Shown: one piece after another, positions 25,487-33,919 of the stretch
Layout of the letters: the number at the start of each line of letters is the position of its first letter
How positions within the stretch are numbered: position 1 is the first letter of the stretch
NCBI GenBank assembly: GCA_022563595.1
Contig: JADFNB010000017.1
Span: 1-64,000, forward strand
Length of the DNA stretch: 64,000 nucleotides
Reading direction: 5' to 3'
From: Gemmatimonadota bacterium
Lineage (GTDB): Bacteria; Gemmatimonadota; Gemmatimonadetes; Gemmatimonadales; GWC2-71-9
Program-made: the position numbers and the translations under genes
Notes under the pieces: generated by a model
What the model was told of the DNA's origin: nothing
Seen by the model: only the letters and a program-made list of their open reading frames with translations
The model's database searches: none

Positions 25487-28400
25487 TCATGAAGGATTCT
25501 TCAGGTCGTGTAGGGCCTCGCGTACCGTCCCCTCCGGCCGGCGGCGTACCTGCCAGCGCCGCCAGATCAGGTAAACGGCCGGGATGACGACCAGTGTGAG
25601 GATAGCCGCGGTTACCATACCGCCCACCATCGGCGATGCGATGCGCTTCATCACGTCGGCCCCGGCGCCGGTGCTCCACAGGATCGGCATCAGCCCCGCG
25701 GTGATCGCGGTGACCGTCATGACGACAGGACGCAGGCGCTCGAGCGCTCCTTCCCGCACCGCCTCCAGCACATCCGTGCGGCCGCGCATACGTCCCTCGA
25801 GACTGTGCCGGTGAAAGGCTTCGTCCAGATAGATCAGCATCACCACGCCCGTTTGGGCGGCGACACCCGCCAGCGCGATGAAGCCGACCCACACGGCGAC
25901 GCTCGTGTTGTAGCCGAGCAGCCACAGGAACCAGATCCCTCCCACCAGCGAGAACGGGAGCGTCAGCATGACGAGCAGGGATTCCGTGACGTCGCGGAAG
26001 TTGAGGAAGAGCAAGAGGAAGATGATCCCTAGGGTCACCGGCACCACGACCTGGAGCTTCTCGACCACGCGCTGCATGAACTCGTACTGTCCGCTCCAGA
26101 TCAGCGTGTAACCTGTGGGCAGGTCGAACTGGTCCGCCACCACGCGCTGGGCTTCCTCGACATAACTCCCCACGTCGCGGTCCCCGATGTCCACGAAGAT
26201 CGTGGTTACCGGGAAGGCGTTCTCCGTCTTGATGGCCATCGGTCCTTGTACCACCTCGACGCTCGCCACCTGTCCCAGCGGGATCTGTGCTCCTCCCATT
26301 GCCGGAATGATCACCTCACGGATCTTCTGAACGTCATCCCGCAGTTCGCGCGGATAGCGGACGTTCACGACGTAGCGCTCCCGCCCCTCCACGGTGATCG
26401 CGGCGTTTATGCCGCCAACGGTGGCCATGATAGCACTGTGAATGTCGCCCACGTTGAGGCCGTACCGGGCCGCCTCGGTACGATCGACATCGATATCAAT
26501 ATAGTACCCGGACATCCCGCGCTCAGCGAACGCACTGCGGGTACCGGGCACCTGCTGCATGATGCGCTCGACCTGTTCGCCGAGCATCTGGAGCGTATCG
26601 AGATCCGGACCGAAGATCTTGATCCCCACCGCGGTCCGGATGCCGGTGGCGAGCATGTCTATCCTGCCCTTGATGGGCATCGTCCACGCGTTCGTGACGC
26701 CCGGCAGTTGCACGGCCTCGTCCATCTCGGTTATCAGGCGCTCGTAGGTGATGCCGGGGCGCCACTCAGCACGCGGTTTCAGAGTGATCGTCGTCTCGAA
26801 CATGTCGAGCGGTGCGGGATCGGTCGCGGTAGTCGCCCGTCCTGCTTTGCCGAGCACGCGCTCCACCTCGGGGAACGATGCCAGCACGCTATCCTGATAT
26901 CGCATGATCTTGCGTGCCTGGGCGATCGAGACGCCGGGCACCGTGGTAGGCATGAAGAGCACCGATCCCTCGAGCAGCGGTGGCATGAATTCGCTCCCGA
27001 GCCGCTGCCACGGATACACGGTCGCTCCCAGCACGACCGCCGCCCCGGCCAGAATCCACCAGGGGCGCCGCAACGCAAACCCGATCACCGGCTGGTACAG
27101 CCATCGCAGGACGCGGTTAACGGGATTTCGGGCCTCGGGCCGGATCTTTCCCCTGACGAGGTATCCCATCAGCACCGGCACGAGGGTGATGGTGAGCAAA
27201 GCCGACCCCGCCATCGCAAACGTCTTGGTGAACGCGAGCGGTTTGAAGAGCCGGCCTTCCTGCTGCTCGAGCGCGAACACGGGCAGGAAGCTGAACGTGA
27301 TGATCAATAGCGAGAAGAAGAGCGGCGGGCCCACTTGCTTGGTGCTCTCGAGCACGATCTCCCAGCGGGAAACGTTGGCGTCGGCACGCTCGAGATGTTT
27401 GTGCATGTTCTCGATCATCACGATCGCCCCGTCCACCATCGCGCCGATCGCGATGGCTATCCCACCCAAGCTCATGATGTTGGCACTGACGCCGATCATC
27501 CGCATGACGATGAATGAGATCAAGATTCCCAGAGGCAACGTGATGATGGCGACGAGCGCTGAGCGCGCATGCAGCAGGAAGAGAACCGCCACGGCGGCCA
27601 CGATGATCGACTCCTCGATCAGCTTCTCCTTGAGATTGTCGATTGCCCGATGGATCAGGTCGCTCCGGTCGTAGGCGGTGCGGAGGTACACGCCCGGGGG
27701 GAGTCCCTCCTGGATCTCCTCGAGCCGTTGCTTGATTGCTTCGATCGTCTTGAGCGCGTCCGCGCCGAAGCGCATCACCACGATGCCGGCGACCACTTCG
27801 CCACGGCCGTCTAGATCCGCGGCACCACGGCGCGGCGCGGGGCCGATCTGCACGGTCGCCACATCGGCCACGCGGATGGGCGTGCCATTCGGCGTCGCAC
27901 CGAGGGTGACGTTCTGGATGTCCTCGATTCCATCGAGGTATCCGAGACCGCGGATCATGTACTCGCGTCCGCCCATCTCCAGCACTCGGGCACCGATATC
28001 GATGTTGTGTGCACCGATCGCCTGTACCACGCGTGTCACCGGAATGCCGAATGCACGGAGCCGCTCCGGATTGACCTCCACCTGGTACTGCTTCACGAAC
28101 CCGCCGAAGCTCGCCACCTCTGAGACGCCGGGCACGGCGGTGAGCTGGTAGCGGATATACCAGTCCTGTAGGGTGCGTAACTCGGCGAGATCAAGGCTGT
28201 CCGACTCGAGCGTGTACTCGAACACCCAACCGACGCCGGTAGCGTCCGGTCCCAGCACGGGCTCTACGCCGCTCGGCAGTTGGCGGCGGATGCCGTTCAT
28301 GTACTCCAGCACGCGGGAACGGGCCCAATAGATGTCGGTACCGTCCTCGAAGATCACGTATACGAGGCTGAGCCCGAAGAAGGAGTAGCCACGAACCACC

Positions 28401-28639
28401 CGGGCGCCGGGGACCTTCAGCATCTCCGAGGCGATCGGGTAGGTGACCTGGTCCTCGACGATCTGCGGCGCCTGCTCATGGAAGTCCGTTTGCACGATGA
28501 CCTGCACATCGGACAGATCGGGGATCGCGTCGAGTGGCGTGGTGCGCATTGCCCACACGCCGCCGCCGATCAACGCGCCGGTGGCGAGGAGTACAAGCAC
28601 GCGGTTCCGCAGCGACCATGCGATGATGGCGTTAATCAT
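25487..28639 (-). CDS. cusA: CusA/CzcA-type heavy-metal efflux RND transporter
   Basis: 1050 residues from ATG at 28639 (MINAIIAWSLRNR), which overlaps the end of the adaptor gene; upstream in-frame extension to 28867 is antisense-type sequence and rejected. It has the 12-helix RND topology with two large periplasmic loops. HME-RND signatures: TTPLDAIPDLSDVQVIV, the intramembrane charged helix segment GGIAIAIGAMVDGAIVMIENMHKHLE, and ATTATDPAPLDMFETTITLKP as in CusA-type pumps. Several Met residues line the periplasmic portion. It exports monovalent Cu/Ag (CusA-like) or divalent metals (CzcA-like); CusA-type is favoured by the neighbouring copper genes. Confidence 0.95.
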   Translation of the reverse strand: MINAIIAWSLRNRVLVLLATGALIGGGVWAMRTTPLDAIPDLSDVQVIVQTDFHEQAPQIVEDQVTYPIASEMLKVPGARVVRGYSFFGLSLVYVIFEDGTDIYWARSRVLEYMNGIRRQLPSGVEPVLGPDATGVGWVFEYTLESDSLDLAELRTLQDWYIRYQLTAVPGVSEVASFGGFVKQYQVEVNPERLRAFGIPVTRVVQAIGAHNIDIGARVLEMGGREYMIRGLGYLDGIEDIQNVTLGATPNGTPIRVADVATVQIGPAPRRGAADLDGRGEVVAGIVVMRFGADALKTIEAIKQRLEEIQEGLPPGVYLRTAYDRSDLIHRAIDNLKEKLIEESIIVAAVAVLFLLHARSALVAIITLPLGILISFIVMRMIGVSANIMSLGGIAIAIGAMVDGAIVMIENMHKHLERADANVSRWEIVLESTKQVGPPLFFSLLIITFSFLPVFALEQQEGRLFKPLAFTKTFAMAGSALLTITLVPVLMGYLVRGKIRPEARNPVNRVLRWLYQPVIGFALRRPWWILAGAAVVLGATVYPWQRLGSEFMPPLLEGSVLFMPTTVPGVSIAQARKIMRYQDSVLASFPEVERVLGKAGRATTATDPAPLDMFETTITLKPRAEWRPGITYERLITEMDEAVQLPGVTNAWTMPIKGRIDMLATGIRTAVGIKIFGPDLDTLQMLGEQVERIMQQVPGTRSAFAERGMSGYYIDIDVDRTEAARYGLNVGDIHSAIMATVGGINAAITVEGRERYVVNVRYPRELRDDVQKIREVIIPAMGGAQIPLGQVASVEVVQGPMAIKTENAFPVTTIFVDIGDRDVGSYVEEAQRVVADQFDLPTGYTLIWSGQYEFMQRVVEKLQVVVPVTLGIIFLLLFLNFRDVTESLLVMLTLPFSLVGGIWFLWLLGYNTSVAVWVGFIALAGVAAQTGVVMLIYLDEAFHRHSLEGRMRGRTDVLEAVREGALERLRPVVMTVTAITAGLMPILWSTGAGADVMKRIASPMVGGMVTAAILTLVVIPAVYLIWRRWQVRRRPEGTVREALHDLKNPS

Positions 28640-29873
28640 GGCGGTGCTCTGTCGTCGGTGCCGGGGCTGGCTTCGGCTCCTGTGCCGATCCGTGCTGCAT
28701 GCCGGGCATGGCGCCGCCGGTGGTGCCCAGGCGGGATTCGGCGTCCACGAGGAAGTTGGCCGAAGCCACGATGGTCTCGTGATCTGCCAACCCCCGGAGG
28801 ATCTGCACGCGCTCACCCGCACGCGCGCCGAGCACGACCTCGCGTGGCCTGAGCATCCCGTCTTCATCGCGTACGAACACGAGGTTCCGCTCGCCCGTGA
28901 TGACTACGGCCTCGAGCGGGACCGTGAGGACCTCGTGACCAAGCTGGGCGTCGAAGAAGATCGTCGCGAACATGCCGGGTTTCAGCCTTAAGTCGGCGTT
29001 GCGTGCCGTGATCCGGATCCGATTGGTGCGGCTGCGCACGTCGACGGTCGGATACACGAAGCTGACGCGCCCCGTCAGGTGCTCGCCCGGATAGGCGGCC
29101 ACCTCGATGCGCGCCTGGGCGCCGGCATGCACGAACTGCAGGTCCTGCTCGAAGACCTCGCCCTCGACCCAGATCACCGAGAGATCGGCGATGCGATAGA
29201 GACGCTGGCCCGGGGTCACCCGCTGGCCCTGGAGCACGTCCTTCTCGAGCACGATCCCGGTCACCGGCGACACCAGCGTCAACGTCTTGGTGACCTCGCC
29301 GGTCTCCTCCAGGCGAGTGATCTGCTCGTCCGTGATGTCCCAGTAGCTGAGCCGGCGACGTGCCGCCGCCAGTGTTGCCTGCGCATTCCGCCACGCCTCG
29401 CCTGCGCCCGAATCAACCTGAGCGACGAGGCGACCCGCCGTGAGCAGTTCCTCCTGTGCTACAACCAGCATCGGACTGTAGATCGCGAGGAGCCGTTGCC
29501 CGCGCCGAACCAACTCGCCGGTCGTGCTGACGAAGAGCACTTCGACGAAGCCATCGATCTTCGGGGTGACATCGGCCACGTTTGGTTCGGCGGCCATGAT
29601 CTCACCCACGGTGCGGATCGTCCGGGTGAGGGTTTCCCGCCGGGGCATCGTGTACACCACGCCCAGCGCTCGCTCCTGCTGCGGTGTCAGGTGCACGGGT
29701 TGCCGCACGGCGGCCCCGCTGCTGTCGAACGTGCCCTGCGTACCCCCAGCCTGCATCCGTGCGTGCTCCGCGGCCGTCATGTCGGCCATCGGCGACTCGC
29801 CGTCGGTGTCGTCGCCGCACCCGACCGCCAGCAGCAACGCAACTAGCGGCATCCATCCGTTCGATCTCATCAT
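28632..29873 (-). CDS. cusB: CusB-type periplasmic adaptor (membrane fusion lipoprotein)
   Basis: 413 residues with lipobox LLLAVGC (Cys19). The fold order is typical: N-terminal Met/His-poor linker, beta-barrel and lipoyl segments (VTPKIDGFVEVLFVSTTGELVRRGQRLLAIYSP and LVSPVTGIVLEKDVLQGQRVTPGQRLYRIADLSVIWVEGEV), a short helical hairpin (AQATLAAARRRLSYWDITDEQITRLEETGE) and the membrane-proximal domain. The C-terminus is Met/His-rich (AMPGMQHGS..TTEHRHD), suiting metal transfer to the pump. The ATG overlaps the stop of the tolC gene and the gene overlaps cusA by 8 nt: a tightly coupled operon. Confidence 0.93.
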   Translation of the reverse strand: MMRSNGWMPLVALLLAVGCGDDTDGESPMADMTAAEHARMQAGGTQGTFDSSGAAVRQPVHLTPQQERALGVVYTMPRRETLTRTIRTVGEIMAAEPNVADVTPKIDGFVEVLFVSTTGELVRRGQRLLAIYSPMLVVAQEELLTAGRLVAQVDSGAGEAWRNAQATLAAARRRLSYWDITDEQITRLEETGEVTKTLTLVSPVTGIVLEKDVLQGQRVTPGQRLYRIADLSVIWVEGEVFEQDLQFVHAGAQARIEVAAYPGEHLTGRVSFVYPTVDVRSRTNRIRITARNADLRLKPGMFATIFFDAQLGHEVLTVPLEAVVITGERNLVFVRDEDGMLRPREVVLGARAGERVQILRGLADHETIVASANFLVDAESRLGTTGGAMPGMQHGSAQEPKPAPAPTTEHRHD

Positions 29874-31195
29874 TCTCCTCCGGGCGTGATGCCGAGTAAC
29901 GCGTCAATCTGCGCCACGGCCTGCTGGTACTCGGCGGCAAGCCGCACAACTTCGATTTCGTAGCGGTTAACTGTCATCTCGTTTTGTACGAGGGTGGTAT
30001 ACTCCAACCGGCCCACTCGGTACGCGGACAGCGCCGCGTCCACCGCGGCTCGCGCCTGCGGTAGGATCGAGGTGGCATACAGTTGGGAGAGGTTACGTGC
30101 CCGCACGGCCTGCGCCCGCAGTTCCGCCAGTCGCGCGAAGGTCTCGTTGTAGAGATCCAGCGCGCGGGCCTCTTCCATTGCCTGCATGGCCCGCATCTCG
30201 CGGCGGAGGGGCAGTTGTCGCGATCCGGCCCACAACGGGATGCTGAATCCGATCATGAAGCTGACGAAGTCATCGAACTGCGGTCGCTCGGCGTAGCCGA
30301 GCGTCACGATGACGTCAGGATAGAGCCGGCGTCGTGCGGCTCGGTAGCCCGCCTCGGCGGCCCGGGCCCTGGCGGCGGCGGCTCGCAGCGCCGGCCGCCG
30401 CTCGGCTGCCGTGTCCATAAGAGCCTGCGCCGTCGGCAAGCTGTCGTCTGGAGACGGAAGCTCGAGGGCCCCGACCGGTCCTGTCGCCGGGCGGCCCAGC
30501 AGCGCGTTCAGGCGAGCGGCCATCGCCACCCGGTCCTGCTCCATCACTGTGATGTCCTCGGTCATGCCTGCGATGGCGACTTGGGCTTGGAGCACATCCT
30601 GCTGCAGTCCCTCACCGACCGAGTATCGAGCTTGTGACACCTGGAAGAAATCCCGCAGCAGCCCGCGAGTGCGGTTCATGACGTCGATCGCCCGGTCCAC
30701 GAACGCGAGCTGATAGTAGACCGCGCGCGCGCGCGCGATCAGCGCCACCTCGGCCTCCTCGGCATCGAGCCGACTCGCGTCGGCCAGCTGCCGCGCCCGC
30801 TCTTGCGCGAACCCAAGCGTGCCGGGCCACGGAAACCGTTGCGTGAGTTGGACTGTGTTCATCGTCATCGCCTGGTCCGTCCCGAAGTCGTCGATCGGCC
30901 GGTTACGCAGGCCGAAGGACAACTGTGGATCCGCCCACGCCCCGGCTTGTGGGATCCGCTCGGCGGCCGCGTCGGCACGTAGCCGCGCGGCGATCAGCGC
31001 AGGGTTGGCGTGGCGCGCCATCGCCACGACATCGGTGAGCCGCAGCGTATCGATGTTCTGGGCAGGGGCGCGACTCGGCGCGACGAGGGCGATGGTCATC
31101 AGGCCCATCGTGCGTATCAACCGCCCTCCCGTCGTGCGGCGGGCGTCGCCGGTTCTTTGCAGTGGGATGTCAACGAACGCCATGCTGGATTCCAC
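29870..31195 (-). CDS. TolC-family outer-membrane efflux channel (CusC-like)
   Basis: 441 residues from GTG with GAGGAGG about 7 nt upstream; ATG at 31183 is an alternative. A short signal peptide ends near SRAPAQ. The mature part has the two OEP repeats (TLRLTDVVAMARHANPALIAARLRADAAAERIPQAGAWADPQL and RRPALRAAAARARAAEAGYRAARRRLYPDVIVTLGY), long coiled-coil helices and the LSAYRVGRLEYTTLVQNE sequence. It is the first gene of the tolC-cusB-cusA tripartite pump operon. A (GC)n run in the coding sequence at about 30722-30736 encodes Ala/Arg. Confidence 0.93.
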   Translation of the reverse strand: MESSMAFVDIPLQRTGDARRTTGGRLIRTMGLMTIALVAPSRAPAQNIDTLRLTDVVAMARHANPALIAARLRADAAAERIPQAGAWADPQLSFGLRNRPIDDFGTDQAMTMNTVQLTQRFPWPGTLGFAQERARQLADASRLDAEEAEVALIARARAVYYQLAFVDRAIDVMNRTRGLLRDFFQVSQARYSVGEGLQQDVLQAQVAIAGMTEDITVMEQDRVAMAARLNALLGRPATGPVGALELPSPDDSLPTAQALMDTAAERRPALRAAAARARAAEAGYRAARRRLYPDVIVTLGYAERPQFDDFVSFMIGFSIPLWAGSRQLPLRREMRAMQAMEEARALDLYNETFARLAELRAQAVRARNLSQLYATSILPQARAAVDAALSAYRVGRLEYTTLVQNEMTVNRYEIEVVRLAAEYQQAVAQIDALLGITPGGE

Positions 31196-31231
31196 GTGCG
31201 ATCCTCCTCTGGTGGTTCGATGGGTTCGTGT

Positions 31232-31247
31232 CGCAGGAGGCAGGCCG
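31232..31247 (-). promoter_or_regulatory. Candidate sigma54 -24/-12 promoter of the tolC-cusB-cusA operon
   Basis: Read on the minus strand the element is CGGCCTGCCTCCTGCG. It has the invariant GG and GC separated by exactly 10 nt, as in TGGCACG-N4-TTGCW. Its -12 GC would give a start about 25 nt before the tolC GTG. A perfect GGGGCA dyad lies about 100 bp further upstream, the usual distance for an enhancer-binding-protein site. Confidence 0.55.
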
Positions 31248-31339
31248 GATCCGGCGAGATTGCTAAACTGTTGATTGACATTCTGATAGGGTGTTGCGGG
31301 TCGGGTCGAACGGGGTCAGACGTGGGGGACCAGCCCCCG

Positions 31340-31363
31340 CCGGTGGGGCAATTGCCCCACCGG
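31340..31363. promoter_or_regulatory. 24-bp perfect palindrome, candidate enhancer-binding-protein site
   Basis: The half-site CCGGTGGGGCAA is followed directly by its exact reverse complement. The core GGGGCAATTGCCCC is repeated in weaker form at 32105, 35347 and 36041, all in the metal island close to an NtrC-type regulator gene. No T-tract follows, so a terminator is less likely. Confidence 0.6.
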
Positions 31364-31389
31364 AGCCGGCGGGCCGGGACGCGGGGCTG

Positions 31390-31640
31390 CTACGTCTCCT
31401 GCCAGAGAACGGAGAGCCGGTGGTGAAACTCGCGCATCTCGATCTCCCCGGCGGCGTAGCGGCGCCGCAGAATCTCCTCCGGTGGCAGGTCCTCGCTCGG
31501 GGATGGCTGGAACGGGCGTCCCTGCCCGCGAAGGCCAACCCACATCATCGTCACAACCCGGTCGCGATCCCGAGCCACGAGAGGATCATGAAGGCGCCGT
31601 GTCCGAATTTGGTCGGCACGTTGCACCATTCCTTGAATAG
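31390..31640 (-). pseudogene. Frameshifted small membrane protein with SHOCT domain
   Basis: The C-terminal part is a good SHOCT domain (PSEDLPPEEILRRRYAAGEIEMREFHHRLSVL). The membrane helix expected before it is split over two frames. One frame reads LFKEWCNVPTKFGHGAFMILSWLGIATGL and stops at 31551; the next frame continues VVTMMWVGLRGQGRPF. Joined, they give the usual layout of one helix plus SHOCT seen in small proteins of copper and mercury loci. The break is at the sequence GGGTTGTGACG. No start codon with a ribosome binding site was found for the intact version. It could also be a sequencing error. Confidence 0.6.
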
Positions 31641-31644
31641 ATGT

Positions 31645-31912
31645 GTCTGTCCATCGGCCCCAGCGCTCGGACATCGGTGGGCGGGTCCCGCGACCTGCTC
31701 GGCGCTCAATCCAAGGCTGTCGCTCAGGTCGAGCACGCGCCGTGGCACGAACCGCATTGCGTCCTGCATGACGGGATGCGCCATCATCTCCATCATCATC
31801 GCACCACCCATCATTCCTCGTTGCTGCATCCCTTCCATCACGGTCATTATGCCTGCGCGCCGAGCCGTGCGGTCATGGACAGGGCAAGAACGGCAGTAAG
31901 TCCGATTCTCAT
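31645..31912 (-). pseudogene. Decayed Met-rich Spy/ZraP-like periplasmic protein
   Basis: A 21-residue ORF at 31847-31912, preceded by GAGAGGA, encodes a complete signal peptide (MRIGLTAVLALSMTARLGAQA) and stops in a TAATG overlap. The next frame continues MTVMEGMQQRGMMGGAMMMEMM.. and reaches an LTXXQ-type segment, VLDLSDSLGLSAEQ, before losing similarity. So signal peptide and mature part are in different frames and the C-terminal half is missing. Spy/ZraP-type proteins bind Cu or Zn and sit beside two-component genes such as zraSR, as here. Translational coupling through TAATG is an alternative, but would not yield a secreted mature chain. Confidence 0.6.
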
Positions 31913-32000
31913 GATTCCTCTCTTGTGAAGTTCTCAGTTTCTCCGCGCCCGAAGCCGAACGGATCTGTCCGTGTTGAACTGCGGCTCGGCCCTTGCGGCT

Positions 32001-32016
32001 TGCTTCCACGTGGCCA
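32001..32016 (-). promoter_or_regulatory. Weak candidate sigma54 promoter for the Spy-like remnant
   Basis: Minus-strand TGGCCACGTGGAAGCA has TGGC and GCA with the GG/GC elements 10 nt apart, but the internal bases fit poorly. It lies about 90 bp upstream of the Spy-like start and about 100 bp from the dyad at 32105-32143. Confidence 0.35.
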
Positions 32017-32104
32017 CAACTTGTACGCCCGAGGCAGTCTGATTCGAAGTGACGGTTGCACAGGGAGTTAGCACGATCGAACGAGACAACATGACCTGGC
32101 CGAC

Positions 32105-32143
32105 TTGGGGACTTTGCCGTGCATGTCGGGGCAAAACCCCCAA
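32105..32143. promoter_or_regulatory. Long imperfect dyad (GGGG..CCCC), candidate regulator site
   Basis: TTGGGGACTTTGCC, 9 nt, GGGGCAAAACCCCCAA: two arms of about 14-16 nt that are near reverse complements. The core matches the perfect palindrome at 31340. It lies between the decayed Spy-like gene and the sensor kinase and could serve either direction. Confidence 0.5.
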
Positions 32144-32167
32144 CGCAACGACACGCCGGACGCTTCG

Positions 32168-33919
32168 ATGAACGGGCGGCGCAGGTTTGGGTTGCGCGGG
32201 AAGCTGCTGCTGCTGCTGCTCGGGTTTGGTGTCGTGCCGCTCACCGCGGCGATCCTCTTGGTCTATCGGAGCAGTCGCGCGGCGATTACCGAACAGGCGG
32301 AGAACGCGCTGCGGGATCTCGCCGCGCAGCAGGCGGTCCACCTCGATACCGAACTCCGCCGCCAACGCCTTCTCCTCCGCACCATCGTGGGGCAGCTCAC
32401 CGTCGCGGACTCGGCGGGGGCATCAGCGGCGCAACTCGCGGCGGCGCTGCGGCAGGCGCTGCCTGAAGACGGGGTCTTCGACGGGCTGCGGTTGGTGTCG
32501 GCTGGCGGAGAGATCCTCGTGGATGTCGCGCTGCGAGATGTGGAACCGCACTGGCCATCTGAGGCACCGGCCGCGGACTGGGCGACGCACCGTGTAGAAT
32601 TGCACCGGGAAGGCGACCAGGTGCTCGCCTACGTGGTTGGGCTGGGCCAAGGCGAGAATGCGTCGGCGGCCTGGCTGGAAGGGCACGTTCGCGCGGCCGA
32701 TTTCCCGCGTCTCTTCTCGATGCCGCCGCACCTGATGGCAGGCGCGGAACTCGGGGTGCTGGATGAGGCGGGTAACCCGATCTTCGTTGCGCACGAACAC
32801 GGGTTGAATCAAGTCGTGGCCGGTTCGGTCGGCCGGCTGCCGGATACCGCGATTGTCGTGCGCGGCGGGACCCAGCGCGCTCCGTTCATGGTCGCCTTCG
32901 CGCCGGCGGAGGACATGGACTGGTATGTCGCCGCGGTGCTCCCGCTCGACGTCGCGTTGGCTCCGGTTTCGCGCATACGGAACCTCGCTCTGGGCGGGAC
33001 CGCCATCCTGGTCGCGCTGCTAGTCGTGACCAGCGCCATGGCCGCGCGCACCGTGACGACACCGCTCGCCCAGCTTGCCGACGCCGTGCAGGAGTTTGGC
33101 CGGTCGGAGTCCTTCGCGCCGGTCCGGCAGCGGAGCCAGGACGAGGTGGGGTCACTCGTTCGGTCGTTCAATCGGATGGCGCAGGATCTGGTCCGCTCGC
33201 GCGAGGAGATCGAGCGACTGCACGAGGCCGAGTTGGAACGGACCCACCAGCTCGCGACGGTCGGAGAGCTGGCGAGCGGTGTGGCGCACGAAATCCGGAA
33301 TCCGCTCACGGGCGTGATGGGCGCGATCGAGCTCGCGTTGAAGCGGATCCCGCAGGATGACCCGTCCCGCCCGCTGCTCAACGAGGCGGAAATGCAGTTG
33401 CGTCGCATTGAGGCCACGACGACGCAGCTGCTGCGCTATGCCCGTCCTCCGGAACTGCGCGAGGTCGTGGTCGACGCAAACTTGCTGGTGGATCGGACGA
33501 TCCGCGTGATCGAACCGCAAGCGCGGACCGGCCGCGTAGCGTTGGTTGCGGAGCCGACCGCGGAGCCAGTTCTCGTCCGAGTCGATCCCGAGCAGGTTGT
33601 CCAGGTGCTGGTGAACCTCGGGTTGAACGCCCTGCAGGCGATGACGGATGGCGGACGGTTGACGTTGCGGGTCGTGCGCCGTGACGGTTCGGTAGAGGTG
33701 GCGGTGATCGATACGGGGCTCGGCGTTCCGCCGGATGTGCGGCGCGACATATTTCGGCCCTTCTTCACAACCAAGCACCAGGGAACCGGGTTGGGCCTCT
33801 CGATCTCACAGCAACTCATTGAACGGCATGGCGGGGCCCTCCGTCTGGAGGAGACTCCGGGCGGCGGAGCGACCTTCGTGGTAGTGCTTCCGCTCCAGGA
33901 AGAGGGTGAATCATCGTGA
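32168..33919 (+). CDS. Membrane sensor histidine kinase (NtrB/ZraS-like)
   Basis: About 583 residues from ATG at 32168; a start at 32123 is also possible and lies in the dyad. Layout: N-terminal membrane helix (GKLLLLLLGFGVVPLTAAILLVY), a ~250-residue extracytoplasmic sensor region, second helix (LALGGTAILVALLVVTSAMAA), HAMP domain with VTTPLAQLADAVQEFG, H-box ASGVAHEIRNPLTGVMG, N-box VLVNLGLNALQAM and ATPase G-boxes VIDTGLGVPPDV and TGLGLSISQQL. The regulator gene starts in a GTGA overlap with its stop, so they form one two-component system. Likely signal is periplasmic metal, judged from neighbours. Confidence 0.93.
   Translation: MNGRRRFGLRGKLLLLLLGFGVVPLTAAILLVYRSSRAAITEQAENALRDLAAQQAVHLDTELRRQRLLLRTIVGQLTVADSAGASAAQLAAALRQALPEDGVFDGLRLVSAGGEILVDVALRDVEPHWPSEAPAADWATHRVELHREGDQVLAYVVGLGQGENASAAWLEGHVRAADFPRLFSMPPHLMAGAELGVLDEAGNPIFVAHEHGLNQVVAGSVGRLPDTAIVVRGGTQRAPFMVAFAPAEDMDWYVAAVLPLDVALAPVSRIRNLALGGTAILVALLVVTSAMAARTVTTPLAQLADAVQEFGRSESFAPVRQRSQDEVGSLVRSFNRMAQDLVRSREEIERLHEAELERTHQLATVGELASGVAHEIRNPLTGVMGAIELALKRIPQDDPSRPLLNEAEMQLRRIEATTTQLLRYARPPELREVVVDANLLVDRTIRVIEPQARTGRVALVAEPTAEPVLVRVDPEQVVQVLVNLGLNALQAMTDGGRLTLRVVRRDGSVEVAVIDTGLGVPPDVRRDIFRPFFTTKHQGTGLGLSISQQLIERHGGALRLEETPGGGATFVVVLPLQEEGESS

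Noticed and set aside
28640-28867. N-terminal extension of the RND pump frame
   Set aside because: The extension overlaps the adaptor gene in another frame and the true start MINAIIAW is at the usual place for the family.
30722-30736. (GC)n run in the tolC gene
   Set aside because: It encodes Ala/Arg in a helical part and keeps the frame; ordinary for this composition.
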